Assembly: GCF_047634455.1 (NCBI RefSeq)
Contig: NZ_JBLIAI010000015.1
Location: 1-54,888, forward strand
Direction: 5' to 3'
DNA from: Maritalea sp047634455
Lineage (GTDB): Bacteria > Pseudomonadota > Alphaproteobacteria > Rhizobiales > Devosiaceae
Length of the DNA: 54,888 nt
How positions within the stretch are numbered: the first letter of the stretch is position 1; each line of letters opens with the position of its first letter. Below are positions 34,855 to 43,772 of the stretch, one piece after another. The notes beneath the pieces were generated by a model, which saw only the letters and a list, made by a program, of their open reading frames with translations, searched no databases and was not told where the DNA came from. Both the position numbers and the translations under genes were made by a program.

Positions 34855-36984
34855 ATGTTTGATCACCATAAGGTGGAATTAAATTGGGGCGGCCAACCGC
34901 TGACCCTTGAAACAGGTAAAATGGCACGTCAGGCTGACGGTGCTGTTTTGGCAACCCTTGGCGAAACCGTTGTTTTGGCAACCGTTGTTTCAGCCAAGAA
35001 ACCAAAAGCGGGCGTCGATTTCTTCCCGATGACCGTAAACTATCAAGAAAAATTCTACGCTGCGGGTAAAATCCCGGGCGGCTATTTCAAGCGTGAAGGC
35101 CGTCCAACAGAAGCGGAAACACTGATCTGTCGATTGATTGACCGTCCAATCCGCCCATTGTTCCCAGCTGGCTACAAGCACGAAACACAAATCGTTGTTA
35201 CTGTTCTTCAGTATGACCTTGAAAACCGCCCTGACGTCCTTGGCTTGGTTGCTGCCTCTGCTGCGCTGACCATTTCGGGTATCCCCTTCATGGGCCCAAT
35301 TGGCGCAGCACGTGTTGGCTATATTGATGGCGAATATGTATTGAACTTTGCCCCAGAGCAAGGCACAGATTCAAAATTGGATCTGGTGATGGCCGGCACA
35401 CAGGACGCCGTCTTGATGGTTGAATCAGAAGCCAGCGAATTAAGCGAAGACGTAATGCTTGGCGCGGTCATGTATGGCCACGAGCAATCCAAAAAAGTCA
35501 TCGATGCGATCATCAAGCTCGCAGAACTTTCTGCAAAAGAGCCACGTGAATACGAAGCCGAAGATTATTCAGAACTTGAAGCAGAAATGCTCAAAGTAAC
35601 TGAAGATGAGCTTCGCGCAGCGTATAAAATTACTGAAAAGCAAGAACGCTACGTCGCAGTTGACGCTGCAAAAGCCAAAGTTAAAGCACATTTTGCACCT
35701 GCTGAAGGCGAAGAAGCTAAATACTCAGACGAGCAAATCGGTACGGTATTTAAGTCTTTGCAAGGCAAAGTGGTGCGTTGGAATGTTTTGGACACGGGTC
35801 TTCGGATCGATGGTCGCGACCTTTCAACAGTTCGCCCCATTGTCGCTGAAGCGGGTATTTTGCCCCGTACGCACGGATCGGCTGTGTTTACACGCGGCGA
35901 AACTCAAGCTTTGGTTGTTGCAACCTTGGGCACAGGCGACGATGAACAGTTCGTTGACAGCCTAGACGGCACCTTCAAAAACAACTTCATGTTGCACTAT
36001 AACTTCCCTCCATACTCAGTGGGTGAAGCTGGTCGCATGGGCGGCACCAGCCGTCGTGAGACAGGTCACGGCAAATTGGCATGGCGCGCGATTAACCCCG
36101 TACGTCCAAGCGTTGAAGATTTCCCATATACTGTTCGTGTGGTATCTGAGATCACGGAATCAAACGGTTCATCTTCAATGGCGACAGTTTGCGGAACATC
36201 TTTGGCTCTTATGGATGCCGGTGTTCCCATGAAACGTCCAGTATCTGGTATTGCCATGGGTCTGATTTTGGAAGGCGAACGTTTCGCAGTTCTTTCAGAC
36301 ATATTGGGTGACGAAGATCATCTTGGCGACATGGACTTTAAAGTGGCGGGTACTTCTGACGGTATCACTTCACTGCAAATGGACATCAAAATTGCTGGGA
36401 TCACCGAAGAGATCATGAAAACGGCTTTGGCGCAGGCCAAAGACGGTCGTGAACACATCTTGGTGGAAATGTCTAAAGCCCTTGATGGCGCACGTGACGA
36501 AGTGGGCGAATTTGCACCACGCATCGAAACCATGAAAATCCCAACCGACAAAATCCGTGAAGTTATCGGTACGGGCGGCAAAGTGATTCGTGAAATCGTT
36601 GAAAAAACCGGCGCGAAAGTGAACATCGAAGACGATGGCACCATCAAAATCGCCTCAAGTGATGGCAAAGCCATTGAAGCTGCGGTTAAATGGATCAAGT
36701 CGATCACAGACGAGCCAGAAGTTGGCGAAATCTACCAAGGTACGGTTGTCAAGTGTGTTGATTTTGGCGCATTCGTGAACTTCTTTGGTCCACGTGATGG
36801 TCTGGTGCATATTTCGCAACTTGCTGATAAGCGCGTTGAAAAAACAACTGACATCGTCAAAGAAGGCGAAAAAGTTTACGTGAAACTTATGGGCTTCGAC
36901 GACCGCGGCAAAGTGCGTTTGTCCATGAAAGTTGTAAACCAAGAAACTGGTGAAGAGATCAACGAAGGCGAAGCCGCCGAATAA
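34855..36984 (+). CDS. pnp: Polyribonucleotide nucleotidyltransferase (PNPase)
   Basis: A 709-residue trimeric 3'-to-5' exoribonuclease of the degradosome. Two RNase PH domains (residues about 1-215 and 305-545) flank a helical linker, followed by a KH domain (MKIPTDKIREVIGTGGKVIR near 562) and an S1 domain (GTVVKCVDFGAFVNFFGPRDG near 630). The active-site region of the second PH domain (GTSDGITSLQMDIKIAGI) is intact. ATG at 34855 has AGGA upstream. It ends at a strong terminator. Confidence 0.98.
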   Translation: MFDHHKVELNWGGQPLTLETGKMARQADGAVLATLGETVVLATVVSAKKPKAGVDFFPMTVNYQEKFYAAGKIPGGYFKREGRPTEAETLICRLIDRPIRPLFPAGYKHETQIVVTVLQYDLENRPDVLGLVAASAALTISGIPFMGPIGAARVGYIDGEYVLNFAPEQGTDSKLDLVMAGTQDAVLMVESEASELSEDVMLGAVMYGHEQSKKVIDAIIKLAELSAKEPREYEAEDYSELEAEMLKVTEDELRAAYKITEKQERYVAVDAAKAKVKAHFAPAEGEEAKYSDEQIGTVFKSLQGKVVRWNVLDTGLRIDGRDLSTVRPIVAEAGILPRTHGSAVFTRGETQALVVATLGTGDDEQFVDSLDGTFKNNFMLHYNFPPYSVGEAGRMGGTSRRETGHGKLAWRAINPVRPSVEDFPYTVRVVSEITESNGSSSMATVCGTSLALMDAGVPMKRPVSGIAMGLILEGERFAVLSDILGDEDHLGDMDFKVAGTSDGITSLQMDIKIAGITEEIMKTALAQAKDGREHILVEMSKALDGARDEVGEFAPRIETMKIPTDKIREVIGTGGKVIREIVEKTGAKVNIEDDGTIKIASSDGKAIEAAVKWIKSITDEPEVGEIYQGTVVKCVDFGAFVNFFGPRDGLVHISQLADKRVEKTTDIVKEGEKVYVKLMGFDDRGKVRLSMKVVNQETGEEINEGEAAE

Positions 36985-37010
36985 TCTCTTTTGAGTTTTA
37001 TCGATTTGAA

Positions 37011-37037
37011 AAGCCCGGCCTCAGTGCCGGGCTTTTT
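37011..37037 (+). terminator. Rho-independent terminator after pnp
   Basis: AAGCCCGGC (37011-37019) and GCCGGGCTT (37026-37034) form a nine-pair stem with a six-base loop, followed by TTT. It also marks the left edge of the accessory PIN-domain module. Confidence 0.9.
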
Positions 37038-37052
37038 GTTTGTCTGAGCCAA

Positions 37053-37584
37053 CTAAGATTTGTCGTCTATAAGTGAGATTTGGGCGTGTTTCGCGGGCAA
37101 ATCCAAATCCCAGGTATGAATCACTTTCATTCCAAGCATTTCGGCAAATTCAGTTTGTTTCATGTCGTCAGTGTAGAACACGCTAGCGCCATTTACTTTG
37201 GCGATTATAGCAATTTGACGATCAAACTTTACTTGTGTCCACCCAGCTTGAGAACCAGATTTTTTGTCACCGGCCAAGATTGCTTTGCGAGTCTCATCGG
37301 CAAGCTCTATGGCACACCTACTATCAAATGGAGCAATACTGAATGCGGTTGACTCGTCTATGATCGAAAACCGCGCGTTGTATGTCTGGCACAGCAGTCA
37401 ATAGTTCTGCAAGACATGGCGTAGGAATCAATACCGTTCCTTTTGCTCTCGCGATATCATCGACAACTCCTTCAACGCGGTGAGCACAGTGCGAAGCAGG
37501 AATGCCAGTAGATGGATTTGGAGTCGGTATAGTGTTTTCATTAAGTGCTAAGGAAAGAAAAGTATTGTCAAATGCAACGATCAA
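37053..37584 (-). pseudogene. PIN-domain ribonuclease-like gene with one frameshift
   Basis: Two reading frames, 37584 down to 37324 and the one ending at 37053, together give one PIN protein. The first frame carries Asp6 (MIVAFDN) and Glu60 (PCLAEL); the second continues as IAPFDSRCAIELADE, with VKFDRQIAIIAKV (Asp121) and VFYTDD (Asp138/139). These are the acidic metal-binding residues of the PIN nuclease site. Removing one A from the plus-strand run at 37367-37370 restores a 176-residue frame, 531 bases long. The start ATG overlaps the stop of the upstream partner by four bases. Likely an inactivated toxin or nuclease; a sequencing error in the A run is the alternative. Confidence 0.8.
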
Positions 37585-38318
37585 TGGATTTGCCCACCTT
37601 TTTCCTCAACTTCCCGTATGTCGTTTAAGGGATCCTTTGGCCAAGATAGCTCTAGCTCCCTTATTCGGTTTATGGTTGCACGAAGGTTTTCGGTTTGTAC
37701 TGGGGCAAAATCCGTAATTACGAATTCGTCAACGCGCCATTCACCAGAACTTGTTTTGGTCCATAGGCCGCGCCCATTGACCTTCACATTGTTGAAAAGA
37801 AAGTCTTTCAATCCAGTTGCGATTTCGCGGGTTGTACTGCAGTATACTGCTCCATAGGTACCAGTTTTAACGCGGACTTTGACATCACTTTCACTCGCTG
37901 CGAGATAATACAACTCGCCAGTAATCGTAGCAACATCGCGAATCTGCATTTGTGTTCCGGTGTCAGCCTGCTTTCCTGGAAATTGGAGCACATTCTGACC
38001 CTGTTCGCCAAAAAGTGCTCCACTAGTCCCGTCTTCTTGCAACATTTTGTTAATTGTATCATGAGCACGACATGCGTTCGCCGGAGCAGTGCCATGCCGG
38101 ATAGCGTCCAATCGCCGCGTGAGTTTGCTTTCATAAATGGGATCAATGGAAAAAGAACTAGCGTGGCTACCCTCAAAGACGCCAACCAAATACAGGTGTT
38201 CAGCAACGTCGAGCATTTTTTTGATCTCGGCATAATACTCCACCAGCCGATCAAATGGTAATTGATCTGGGGTAAAGCCTTTTATTTTAAACGTGTATTT
38301 TTTTATGCTCTTATTCAT
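37581..38318 (-). CDS. Unknown 245-residue partner of the PIN-domain gene
   Basis: A soluble protein with no signal peptide or membrane span and no domain I can name with certainty. It starts KKYTFKIKGFTPDQLPFDRL, has a segment HDTINKMLQEDGTSGALFG in the middle and a strand-rich C-terminal half (KVRVKTGTYGAVYC, FLFNNVKVNGRGLW). I recall similar 220-260 residue proteins encoded directly before PIN-domain genes in other proteobacteria, always unnamed. Gene order (partner first, four-base ATGA overlap with the nuclease) resembles type II toxin-antitoxin operons, but it is much larger than usual antitoxins and lacks a visible DNA-binding motif. Intact reading frame here. Confidence 0.75.
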   Translation of the reverse strand: MNKSIKKYTFKIKGFTPDQLPFDRLVEYYAEIKKMLDVAEHLYLVGVFEGSHASSFSIDPIYESKLTRRLDAIRHGTAPANACRAHDTINKMLQEDGTSGALFGEQGQNVLQFPGKQADTGTQMQIRDVATITGELYYLAASESDVKVRVKTGTYGAVYCSTTREIATGLKDFLFNNVKVNGRGLWTKTSSGEWRVDEFVITDFAPVQTENLRATINRIRELELSWPKDPLNDIREVEEKGGQIH

Positions 38319-38359
38319 AATTAGTCTCCAAGGGAGATTTTACGCGTCAACTGTAATGT

Positions 38360-38375
38360 TGTATAGTGGCATACA
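38360..38375 (-). promoter_or_regulatory. Possible operator/promoter site of the PIN module
   Basis: TGTAT-AGTGGC-ATACA is an inverted repeat 42 bases upstream of the partner gene start; read on the minus strand it contains TATACA, a possible -10 box, without a good -35 box at 16-18 bases. Autoregulation would fit a toxin-antitoxin-like operon. Weak evidence. Confidence 0.3.
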
Positions 38376-38411
38376 TAAGACACAAGTTTATCAAACAAAT
38401 GTTACTGCCCC

Positions 38412-39413
38412 TTACCCCAACCGATCCGGCAACACCCGATGCGGGGGCTGATGCCCATCCAAGAACGCCCGCATATTCACAATCACGGTTTCACCCATCT
38501 CAATGCGCCCCTCAAGGGTGGCCGATCCCATATGGGCGGTTAGAACCACTTTGTCTTGCCGTGCAAGGTCCAACAGCGCTGGGTTTATGACTTTGTGGTG
38601 TTCAAACACGTCTAAAGCCGCGCCTGAAATCTCGCCGCGTGTTACAGCGTCGATAAGTGCTTGTTCGTCAATCAAATTCGGCCGTGCCAAATTGACCAAA
38701 TAAGCATCATTTTTCATCAGGGCCAGGCGTTCTTTGTTGATAATATTATGGGTTTGGTCCGTACTTGGGGTGTGCAAGGTTACAATATCCACAGCGGCCA
38801 ACATGGCGTCCAAATTATCCCAATAATGGGCGTCCAATTCGTCTTCAACCACACCCGCTTTGCGGGATCGGCCGAAATAGTGAATTTCCAGTCCAAATGC
38901 GCGGGCGCGGCGGGCCACCGCCATACCAATCCGGCCAAGCCCGACAATGCCTAACCGTTTGCCGGCCAAACGACGCCCAAGCATCCAATTGGGCGACCAG
39001 CCGGGCCATGTCCCATCTTTCAAAAGAGTTTGTGAGCCCTCAATCAAGCGGCGCGGTACCGCCAAAATCAGCGCCATGGTCATATCGGCAGTATCATCGG
39101 TGAGAACGCTTGGCGTATTGGTGACCGTGATACCGCGTTTGGCCGCGGCGTTCACATCCACATTGTCCACACCATTGCCGAATTGGGCGATCATGCGCAC
39201 ATTTGATCCCAGTTTTGCAATCACATCGGCGTTTAGGTGATCCGTAATGGTGGACACCAAAATATCGCAATGCAAGGATTGCGCGATCAGTTTGTCGCTG
39301 GTTTGCGGGCGATCTTCATCGATAAAGTCCGTATTAAACAGCGCCGCCATGCGCTCTTCAATCAGCGCGGGCAGACGTCTGGTCACAAAAACTTTTGCGG
39401 TTGATCCTGTCAT
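38412..39413 (-). CDS. D-isomer 2-hydroxyacid dehydrogenase (glyoxylate reductase type)
   Basis: A 333-residue NAD(P)-dependent enzyme. The nucleotide-binding loop GIVGLGRIGMAVARRA lies near residue 155; the catalytic Arg is in VNLARPNLIDE, the Glu in GAALDVFEHH and the His in LTAHMGSATLEGR. It probably reduces glyoxylate or hydroxypyruvate; the substrate cannot be fixed. The start at 39413 has GAGG seven bases upstream; a start at 39443 has none. Given aceA, a glyoxylate role would be coherent, yet the genes lie 36 kb apart. Confidence 0.9.
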   Translation of the reverse strand: MTGSTAKVFVTRRLPALIEERMAALFNTDFIDEDRPQTSDKLIAQSLHCDILVSTITDHLNADVIAKLGSNVRMIAQFGNGVDNVDVNAAAKRGITVTNTPSVLTDDTADMTMALILAVPRRLIEGSQTLLKDGTWPGWSPNWMLGRRLAGKRLGIVGLGRIGMAVARRARAFGLEIHYFGRSRKAGVVEDELDAHYWDNLDAMLAAVDIVTLHTPSTDQTHNIINKERLALMKNDAYLVNLARPNLIDEQALIDAVTRGEISGAALDVFEHHKVINPALLDLARQDKVVLTAHMGSATLEGRIEMGETVIVNMRAFLDGHQPPHRVLPDRLG

Positions 39414-39534
39414 TGAGACCTCATATTCGCTATAATCGCCCAAACCATTAGCCTTTTGGTCTTAGCTATACCTTAAGGTGTATTTGGCTAATTGATATGT
39501 GAAAATTCTGTCGCTGGAAAGAGTATCCCCTTCG

Positions 39535-40119
39535 ATGCAAAAAACCAAATCTTTGACCTTTCGCATTGGTCAATATGTGCGCATCCTTTGCGTCGCAATC
39601 CTAATTGCATTCACGTTTGGGCCCGTGTCAGTATTGGCCCAAACGGTCGGGGCGTCGGGCTCACCATTGCCGCGCTTCGCCTCATTAGGATCAAGCAAGA
39701 TCAATGTGCGTGTCGGGCCGGGGCAAAAATATGAGGTGGCTTGGATCTTTGTCCAAAATGGGCTGACCATCGAGATTATTCAAGAATTCGATGCCTGGCG
39801 CAAAGTGCGTGATTCGGAAGGGGCGGAAGGCTGGATCCATAAAACCCTTTTGTCGGGCCGCCGAACTGCCTTGGTGACCCCGTGGCTTAATGACACGCCA
39901 AATGGCACACCCATATATGACCGCGCCGATGCAACATCACCACGTCGCGCCATATTGCAGCCCAAGGTGCTGGTGACAGTAGAAAAATGTGAAGATGGCT
40001 GGTGCGAAGTATCTGGGCGCTACAAACCCGACCCCAATTCTGACGATAATCAAAATTTTAGGGGCTGGATCAATCAAGTCGCCTTATGGGGTGTCTATCA
40101 GAATGAAAAAGTGAAATAA
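39535..40119 (+). CDS. Secreted bacterial SH3-domain protein
   Basis: A 194-residue protein with a signal peptide (hydrophobic core ILCVAILIAFTFGPVSVLA, cleavage after LAQ). Two SH3-like repeats follow: KINVRVGPGQKYEVAWIF with EGWIHKTLL, and a second ending in GWCEVSGRY and FRGWINQVALWGVY. Such domains bind cell-wall or peptide ligands in the periplasm. The ATG at 39535 has GGAAAGAG upstream; a GTG at 39499 would give a longer, odd leader. It is convergent with irr; ACGACA/TGTCGT (40128-40144) between them is a small hairpin without a T tract. Confidence 0.85.
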   Translation: MQKTKSLTFRIGQYVRILCVAILIAFTFGPVSVLAQTVGASGSPLPRFASLGSSKINVRVGPGQKYEVAWIFVQNGLTIEIIQEFDAWRKVRDSEGAEGWIHKTLLSGRRTALVTPWLNDTPNGTPIYDRADATSPRRAILQPKVLVTVEKCEDGWCEVSGRYKPDPNSDDNQNFRGWINQVALWGVYQNEKVK

Positions 40120-40159
40120 GCACATGAACGACACCAATTGTCGTCAACCAGGAACAGGC

Positions 40160-40606
40160 CTAACCCGCGCTTTTGACCCGCACCACCACATCAACATGGG
40201 TAATTTTCATCCCCTTTGGCGCGGCAGGTAATCCACTGATTTCAATATCATTTGTTGGAATATCCACCACCCGGTCTTCATCTTCAATGAAGAAGTGATG
40301 ATGGTCTGATGTGTTGGTATCAAAATAGGTGCGCGCCGCATCAACTGTGACTTCGCGCAAAAGCCCCGCATCTTTGAACTGGCGCAATGTGTTGTAAACC
40401 GTAGCCAGCGACACAGCAACGCCACCAGTGGCCGCTTCGGCGTGCAATGCCTCGGCACTGACATGTCGGTGGCCGCCGCCATAAAGCATGTCCGCCAGGG
40501 CCAGCCGTTGCCGTGTGGGGCGCAAGCCTGCCATCCGCAACACGGCGGTAAGACATGGGCCCCGTGAGCCCTGCATAAATCTTTGATTACCAATATGTGC
40601 AGTCAT
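40160..40606 (-). CDS. irr: Iron response regulator Irr (Fur family)
   Basis: A 148-residue Fur-family protein. The N-terminal block AGLRPTRQRLALADMLYGGG and HRHVSAEALHAEA is the Irr mark, and the metal/heme region reads SDHHHFFIEDEDRVVDI with the His-rich motif. Irr represses or activates iron and heme genes and is controlled by heme status in Rhizobiales. The Cys-Pro heme motif of Bradyrhizobium Irr is absent (CLTAV instead), as in many other members. It is divergent from fabA-fabB, the usual place in the order. A good promoter candidate lies upstream. Confidence 0.93.
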   Translation of the reverse strand: MTAHIGNQRFMQGSRGPCLTAVLRMAGLRPTRQRLALADMLYGGGHRHVSAEALHAEAATGGVAVSLATVYNTLRQFKDAGLLREVTVDAARTYFDTNTSDHHHFFIEDEDRVVDIPTNDIEISGLPAAPKGMKITHVDVVVRVKSAG

Positions 40607-40932
40607 TTGTTCGTTTTCGCGTCCATTTGATCTCTAGTTGCGAATTATAGGCAATTTCATCAATTCAAACAACTGACCATTTGTCGCGTGGTGAACGTGT
40701 GAAGCAAATTGTTGGTCTTTTGGATAATCGCACGGCTGTGCATTCAAAATTTTGTTGAATTGTTGCCGTTTTCAGAATGTGACGATGATTATCAAAAATG
40801 GGCGAAACTAGGCCGCATTTGCTTTGCGAATGGGAACAAAAATGTTATGCACGGCCAAAAGCATGTCTGGGCCGAGCCATGAATTTGTTCAAATTTGGCC
40901 ACAGAGACCAAAAGATAAAGGATGTTTGGCTT
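40607..40932. promoter_or_regulatory. Divergent irr-fabA regulatory region
   Basis: 326 bases without a supported gene. It holds the irr promoter candidate (40644-40672, minus), the inverted repeat TTGC/GCAA (40638-40654) over that -10 box, and ATTCAA/TTGAAT (40742-40760) around the palindrome CAAAATTTTG. An in-frame extension of fabA upstream to 40798 has no ribosome site and no family likeness, so I treat it as leader. No firm fabA promoter was found. Confidence 0.5.
40644..40672 (-). promoter_or_regulatory. Candidate irr promoter
   Basis: On the minus strand TTGTTT (40672-40667) and a perfect TATAAT (40649-40644) are 17 bases apart; transcription would start near 40637, about 31 bases before the irr ATG. 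The TTGC/GCAA inverted repeat spans the -10 box and could be a regulator site. Confidence 0.55.
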
Positions 40933-41445
40933 ATGACAGAACGTGCCAGCCAGTTTAGCTATGAAGAATTGATCCTGCATGGCAAAGGCGAGTTGCCTGG
41001 CCAGGGCGATGCGAAACTGCCAGCGCCACCGATGTTAATGTTTGATCGTATCACCAACATCAATAACGATGCTGGCGAGTTTGGCAAAGGCAGCGTCACG
41101 GCCGAGTTGGATCTAAACCCGGACCTTTGGTTTTACAAATGTCACTTCGTGGGTGATCCTGTTATGCCCGGATGTTTGGGATTGGACGCATTATGGCAAA
41201 TGGTTGGTTTTTTCTTGTCATGGTCGGGTTCACCTGGCCGTGGCCGTGCATTGGGCGGCACAATTAAATTTGTTGGCCAAGCAACAAATGATAAGAAGTT
41301 GTTAACATATCATGTGGACATCAAAAAACACATGCGGTCACCTTTACCCTTTGGCGTCGCGACCGGCTGGGTCAAAGCGGATGGTGAGATTATTTACAAG
41401 GCGGAAAATTTGCGTGTGGGCCTCATCGGCTTGGAAAACAAGTAG
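40933..41445 (+). CDS. fabA: 3-hydroxydecanoyl-[ACP] dehydratase/isomerase
   Basis: A 170-residue enzyme that dehydrates 3-hydroxydecanoyl-ACP and isomerises the product, the branch point to unsaturated fatty acids. Catalytic His71 and Asp85 are in KCHFVGDPVMPGCLGLDALW. Length is exact for FabA when started at 40933; AAAGGA lies about a dozen bases upstream. It is followed by fabB after 42 bases, the standard anaerobic unsaturated-fatty-acid pair. Confidence 0.96.
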   Translation: MTERASQFSYEELILHGKGELPGQGDAKLPAPPMLMFDRITNINNDAGEFGKGSVTAELDLNPDLWFYKCHFVGDPVMPGCLGLDALWQMVGFFLSWSGSPGRGRALGGTIKFVGQATNDKKLLTYHVDIKKHMRSPLPFGVATGWVKADGEIIYKAENLRVGLIGLENK

Positions 41446-41487
41446 CTTCTTTGTAAGCACCGATGGAATGCGCATTAAGAGGAATAT

Positions 41488-42714
41488 ATGAAGAGAGTTG
41501 TCATCACAGGCATGGGGATCGTTTCCTCAATCGGCAATAATAAACAAGAAGTGTTGCAAAGCCTGCGCGATGCTAAACCGGGCATTACACGGGCACAAAA
41601 GCATGTGGAATATGGTTTCCGCAGCCAAGTGCATGGCGAGCCGACCCTTGACCCATTCGCGATACTTGATCGGCGCACGACCCGCTTTATGGCGCGCGGC
41701 GCCGCGTGGAACTATATCGCCATGCAAGAAGCGATCGAGCAAGCGGGTTTGCAAGAAGACAATATTTCCAATCCACGCACCGGCATTGTGATGGGCTCGG
41801 GTGGTCCCTCCACTGAAACGCTGATCAATGCGGCAGATTTAACCCGCAAAAACCTAAATCCAAAGCGTATCGGCCCTCTAGCTGTGCCAAAAGCCATGAG
41901 TTCAACCGCATCGGCCACGCTTGCTACGGCGTTCAAGATCAAGGGCGTGAACTATACGATCACCTCCGCTTGCGCCACATCAAAGCATTGCATTGGCAAT
42001 GCCTATGAGCAAATCCAGATGGGCAAGCAAGATATTGTTTTTGCTGGCGGCAGCGAAGACCTTGAATGGTCAATGTCAAATATGTTCGATGCGCTGGGCG
42101 CGATGACCTCCAAATATAATGACACGCCTGAAATTTCGTCCCGCGCCTACGACAAAAACCGCGATGGGTTTATCATCGCAGGCGGAGCTGGCGTGATGGT
42201 GCTCGAAGAGTACGAACACGCCAAAGCGCGCGGTGCGACCATTTTGGCTGAAATCGTTGGTTATGGGGCAACATCTGATGGCCACGACATGGTGGCCCCA
42301 TCGGGTGAAGGTGCGGAACGGTGCATGCGCATGGCGCTTGAAACGGTCAATGTGCCGATTGATTATATCAACCCGCATGCCACCTCGACGCCGGTTGGCG
42401 ATATCAAAGAAATTGAGGCCATCCGTCGCGTATTTGGCAATGAAGACAAATGTCCACCTTTGTCGGCGACCAAATCGTTGACCGGTCACTCTTTGGGCGC
42501 GGTCGGTGCGCAAGAATCGATTTATTCGATCATGATGATGAATGAAGGTTTTCTGTGTAAATCCGCCAACATTTTTGAACTTGATCCAGAATTTGCCGAT
42601 ATGCCGATCTTGCAGGAACGTCGTGACAACCAGTCAATCGGCTGCGTTATGTCCAACTCGTTCGGCTTTGGTGGCACCAATGCCACGTTGGTCTTCAAGC
42701 ACAAAGACGCTTAG
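41488..42714 (+). CDS. fabB: 3-oxoacyl-[ACP] synthase I
   Basis: A 408-residue condensing enzyme that elongates the cis-3-decenoyl chain made by FabA. The Cys-His-His triad is Cys162 (TSACATSKHCIG), His297 (NPHATSTPVGD) and His334 (LTGHSLGAVG). AAGAGGA precedes the ATG. In many Rhizobiales an enoyl-ACP reductase gene (fabI) follows; here a terminator and a phosphatase gene follow instead. Confidence 0.97.
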   Translation: MKRVVITGMGIVSSIGNNKQEVLQSLRDAKPGITRAQKHVEYGFRSQVHGEPTLDPFAILDRRTTRFMARGAAWNYIAMQEAIEQAGLQEDNISNPRTGIVMGSGGPSTETLINAADLTRKNLNPKRIGPLAVPKAMSSTASATLATAFKIKGVNYTITSACATSKHCIGNAYEQIQMGKQDIVFAGGSEDLEWSMSNMFDALGAMTSKYNDTPEISSRAYDKNRDGFIIAGGAGVMVLEEYEHAKARGATILAEIVGYGATSDGHDMVAPSGEGAERCMRMALETVNVPIDYINPHATSTPVGDIKEIEAIRRVFGNEDKCPPLSATKSLTGHSLGAVGAQESIYSIMMMNEGFLCKSANIFELDPEFADMPILQERRDNQSIGCVMSNSFGFGGTNATLVFKHKDA

Positions 42715-42818
42715 TCGCTCTCATTCCCCGCCCAAAGGTTGGCACTAGCTTTTGGCAACAATTGGCGGGGGTGCCGGGGTAGCGCCTTTAGGTGCGACGG
42801 CGGCGCGTCATGACGATT

Positions 42819-42842
42819 AAGGGGCCTTATGGCCCCTTTTTT
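42819..42842 (+). terminator. Rho-independent terminator after fabB
   Basis: AAGGGGCC (42819-42826) and GGCCCCTT (42831-42838) form an eight-pair stem with a TTAT tetraloop, followed by TTTT. It lies 104 bases past the fabB stop; the space between holds a GGCGGGGG-rich stretch but no gene. Confidence 0.9.
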
Positions 42843-42882
42843 GAATGCGATTCCTTAGTTAAACTTGCTTCAAGGAGACAAG

Positions 42883-43611
42883 ATGTCTGATCCAATTTAC
42901 GCCATTGGTGACATACACGGACAGTTTGAAATGTTGCAGCGGGCTCTGGAAAAAATTGAGCGTGACGGTGGCCCTGACGCAAAAATTGTCTTTTTAGGTG
43001 ATTATGTTGACAGAGGCCCGCAAAGCCAACAAGTTATCCAACTCCTGATGGACGGCTCAAATGCCGGCAAAAATTGGACGTGCCTGCTCGGCAACCACGA
43101 TCGCATGTTCTCGATGTTCATGGAAGATTATCCGCGCAATGATTCCCAGCTGTTGGTTGGCTATCATTGGCTGCACGACAGAATAGGTGGCCTCACAACT
43201 TTGGCATCCTACGATGTCGACGGTGCCGACAGGCAAAGGATTTACCATTTGCATGAGAACGCCAGAAGCACAGTACCAGCTGAACATCTTCAGTTTTTGA
43301 AAAACCTTGTGCCGTATCATCTCGGCGAAAAACTCTTGTTCGTTCATGCGGGCATCCGCCCCGGCGTGGCTATTCAAGAACAGACTGAAAATGATCTCGT
43401 GTGGATTCGCGAAGAATTCTTGGATGACCCGCGCGCCCATCCGTGGCTGGTCGTGCACGGCCACACAAATATCCCTGTCGCCACGCACTATGGCAATCGG
43501 GTGAATTTGGATTCAGGCGCGGGATATGGATACCCCTTGTCTACAGCCGTGTTTGAAGGTCAAAAATGCTGGCTGCTGACGGACGATGGACGAACATCCT
43601 TAAAGCCCTAA
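42883..43611 (+). CDS. Calcineurin-like metallophosphatase (PPP family)
   Basis: A 242-residue phosphatase with the complete PPP metal signature: GDIHGQ at residues about 9-14, GDYVDRGPQS near 43, GNHDR near 76, and two later histidines in FVHAGIRPG and VVHGHTNIP. This group includes serine/threonine protein phosphatases and diadenosine tetraphosphatases; the substrate is not deducible. AAGGAG precedes the ATG at 42883. It stands alone between the fabB terminator and a convergent HupE-like gene. Confidence 0.92.
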   Translation: MSDPIYAIGDIHGQFEMLQRALEKIERDGGPDAKIVFLGDYVDRGPQSQQVIQLLMDGSNAGKNWTCLLGNHDRMFSMFMEDYPRNDSQLLVGYHWLHDRIGGLTTLASYDVDGADRQRIYHLHENARSTVPAEHLQFLKNLVPYHLGEKLLFVHAGIRPGVAIQEQTENDLVWIREEFLDDPRAHPWLVVHGHTNIPVATHYGNRVNLDSGAGYGYPLSTAVFEGQKCWLLTDDGRTSLKP

Positions 43612-43772
43612 ACGCTGACAGGGGTTGGCGCTGATATTGTGTCCTATTGCCAATGTTGGGCCTGCGAAAGACCGTGGCCATCATTTGACCGATAGCCACG
43701 GGATATGGGGTTCAGGTATCGCTGATTTGACACCGAAATGATGACAGAAGCGATAAAAGTGTCCCCGTACGT

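Noticed and set aside
37324..37584. Programmed frameshift in the PIN gene
   Set aside because: The shift needed is +1 at a plain T run on the coding strand, without a known slippery site or stimulatory structure; a mutation or read error is simpler.
38366..38590. Plus-strand frame antisense to the 2-hydroxyacid dehydrogenase end
   Set aside because: Mostly complementary to a real gene; no ribosome site and no family likeness.
40798..40932. N-terminal extension of FabA
   Set aside because: FabA is normally about 170 residues and its conserved start matches 40933; the extension has no ribosome site.
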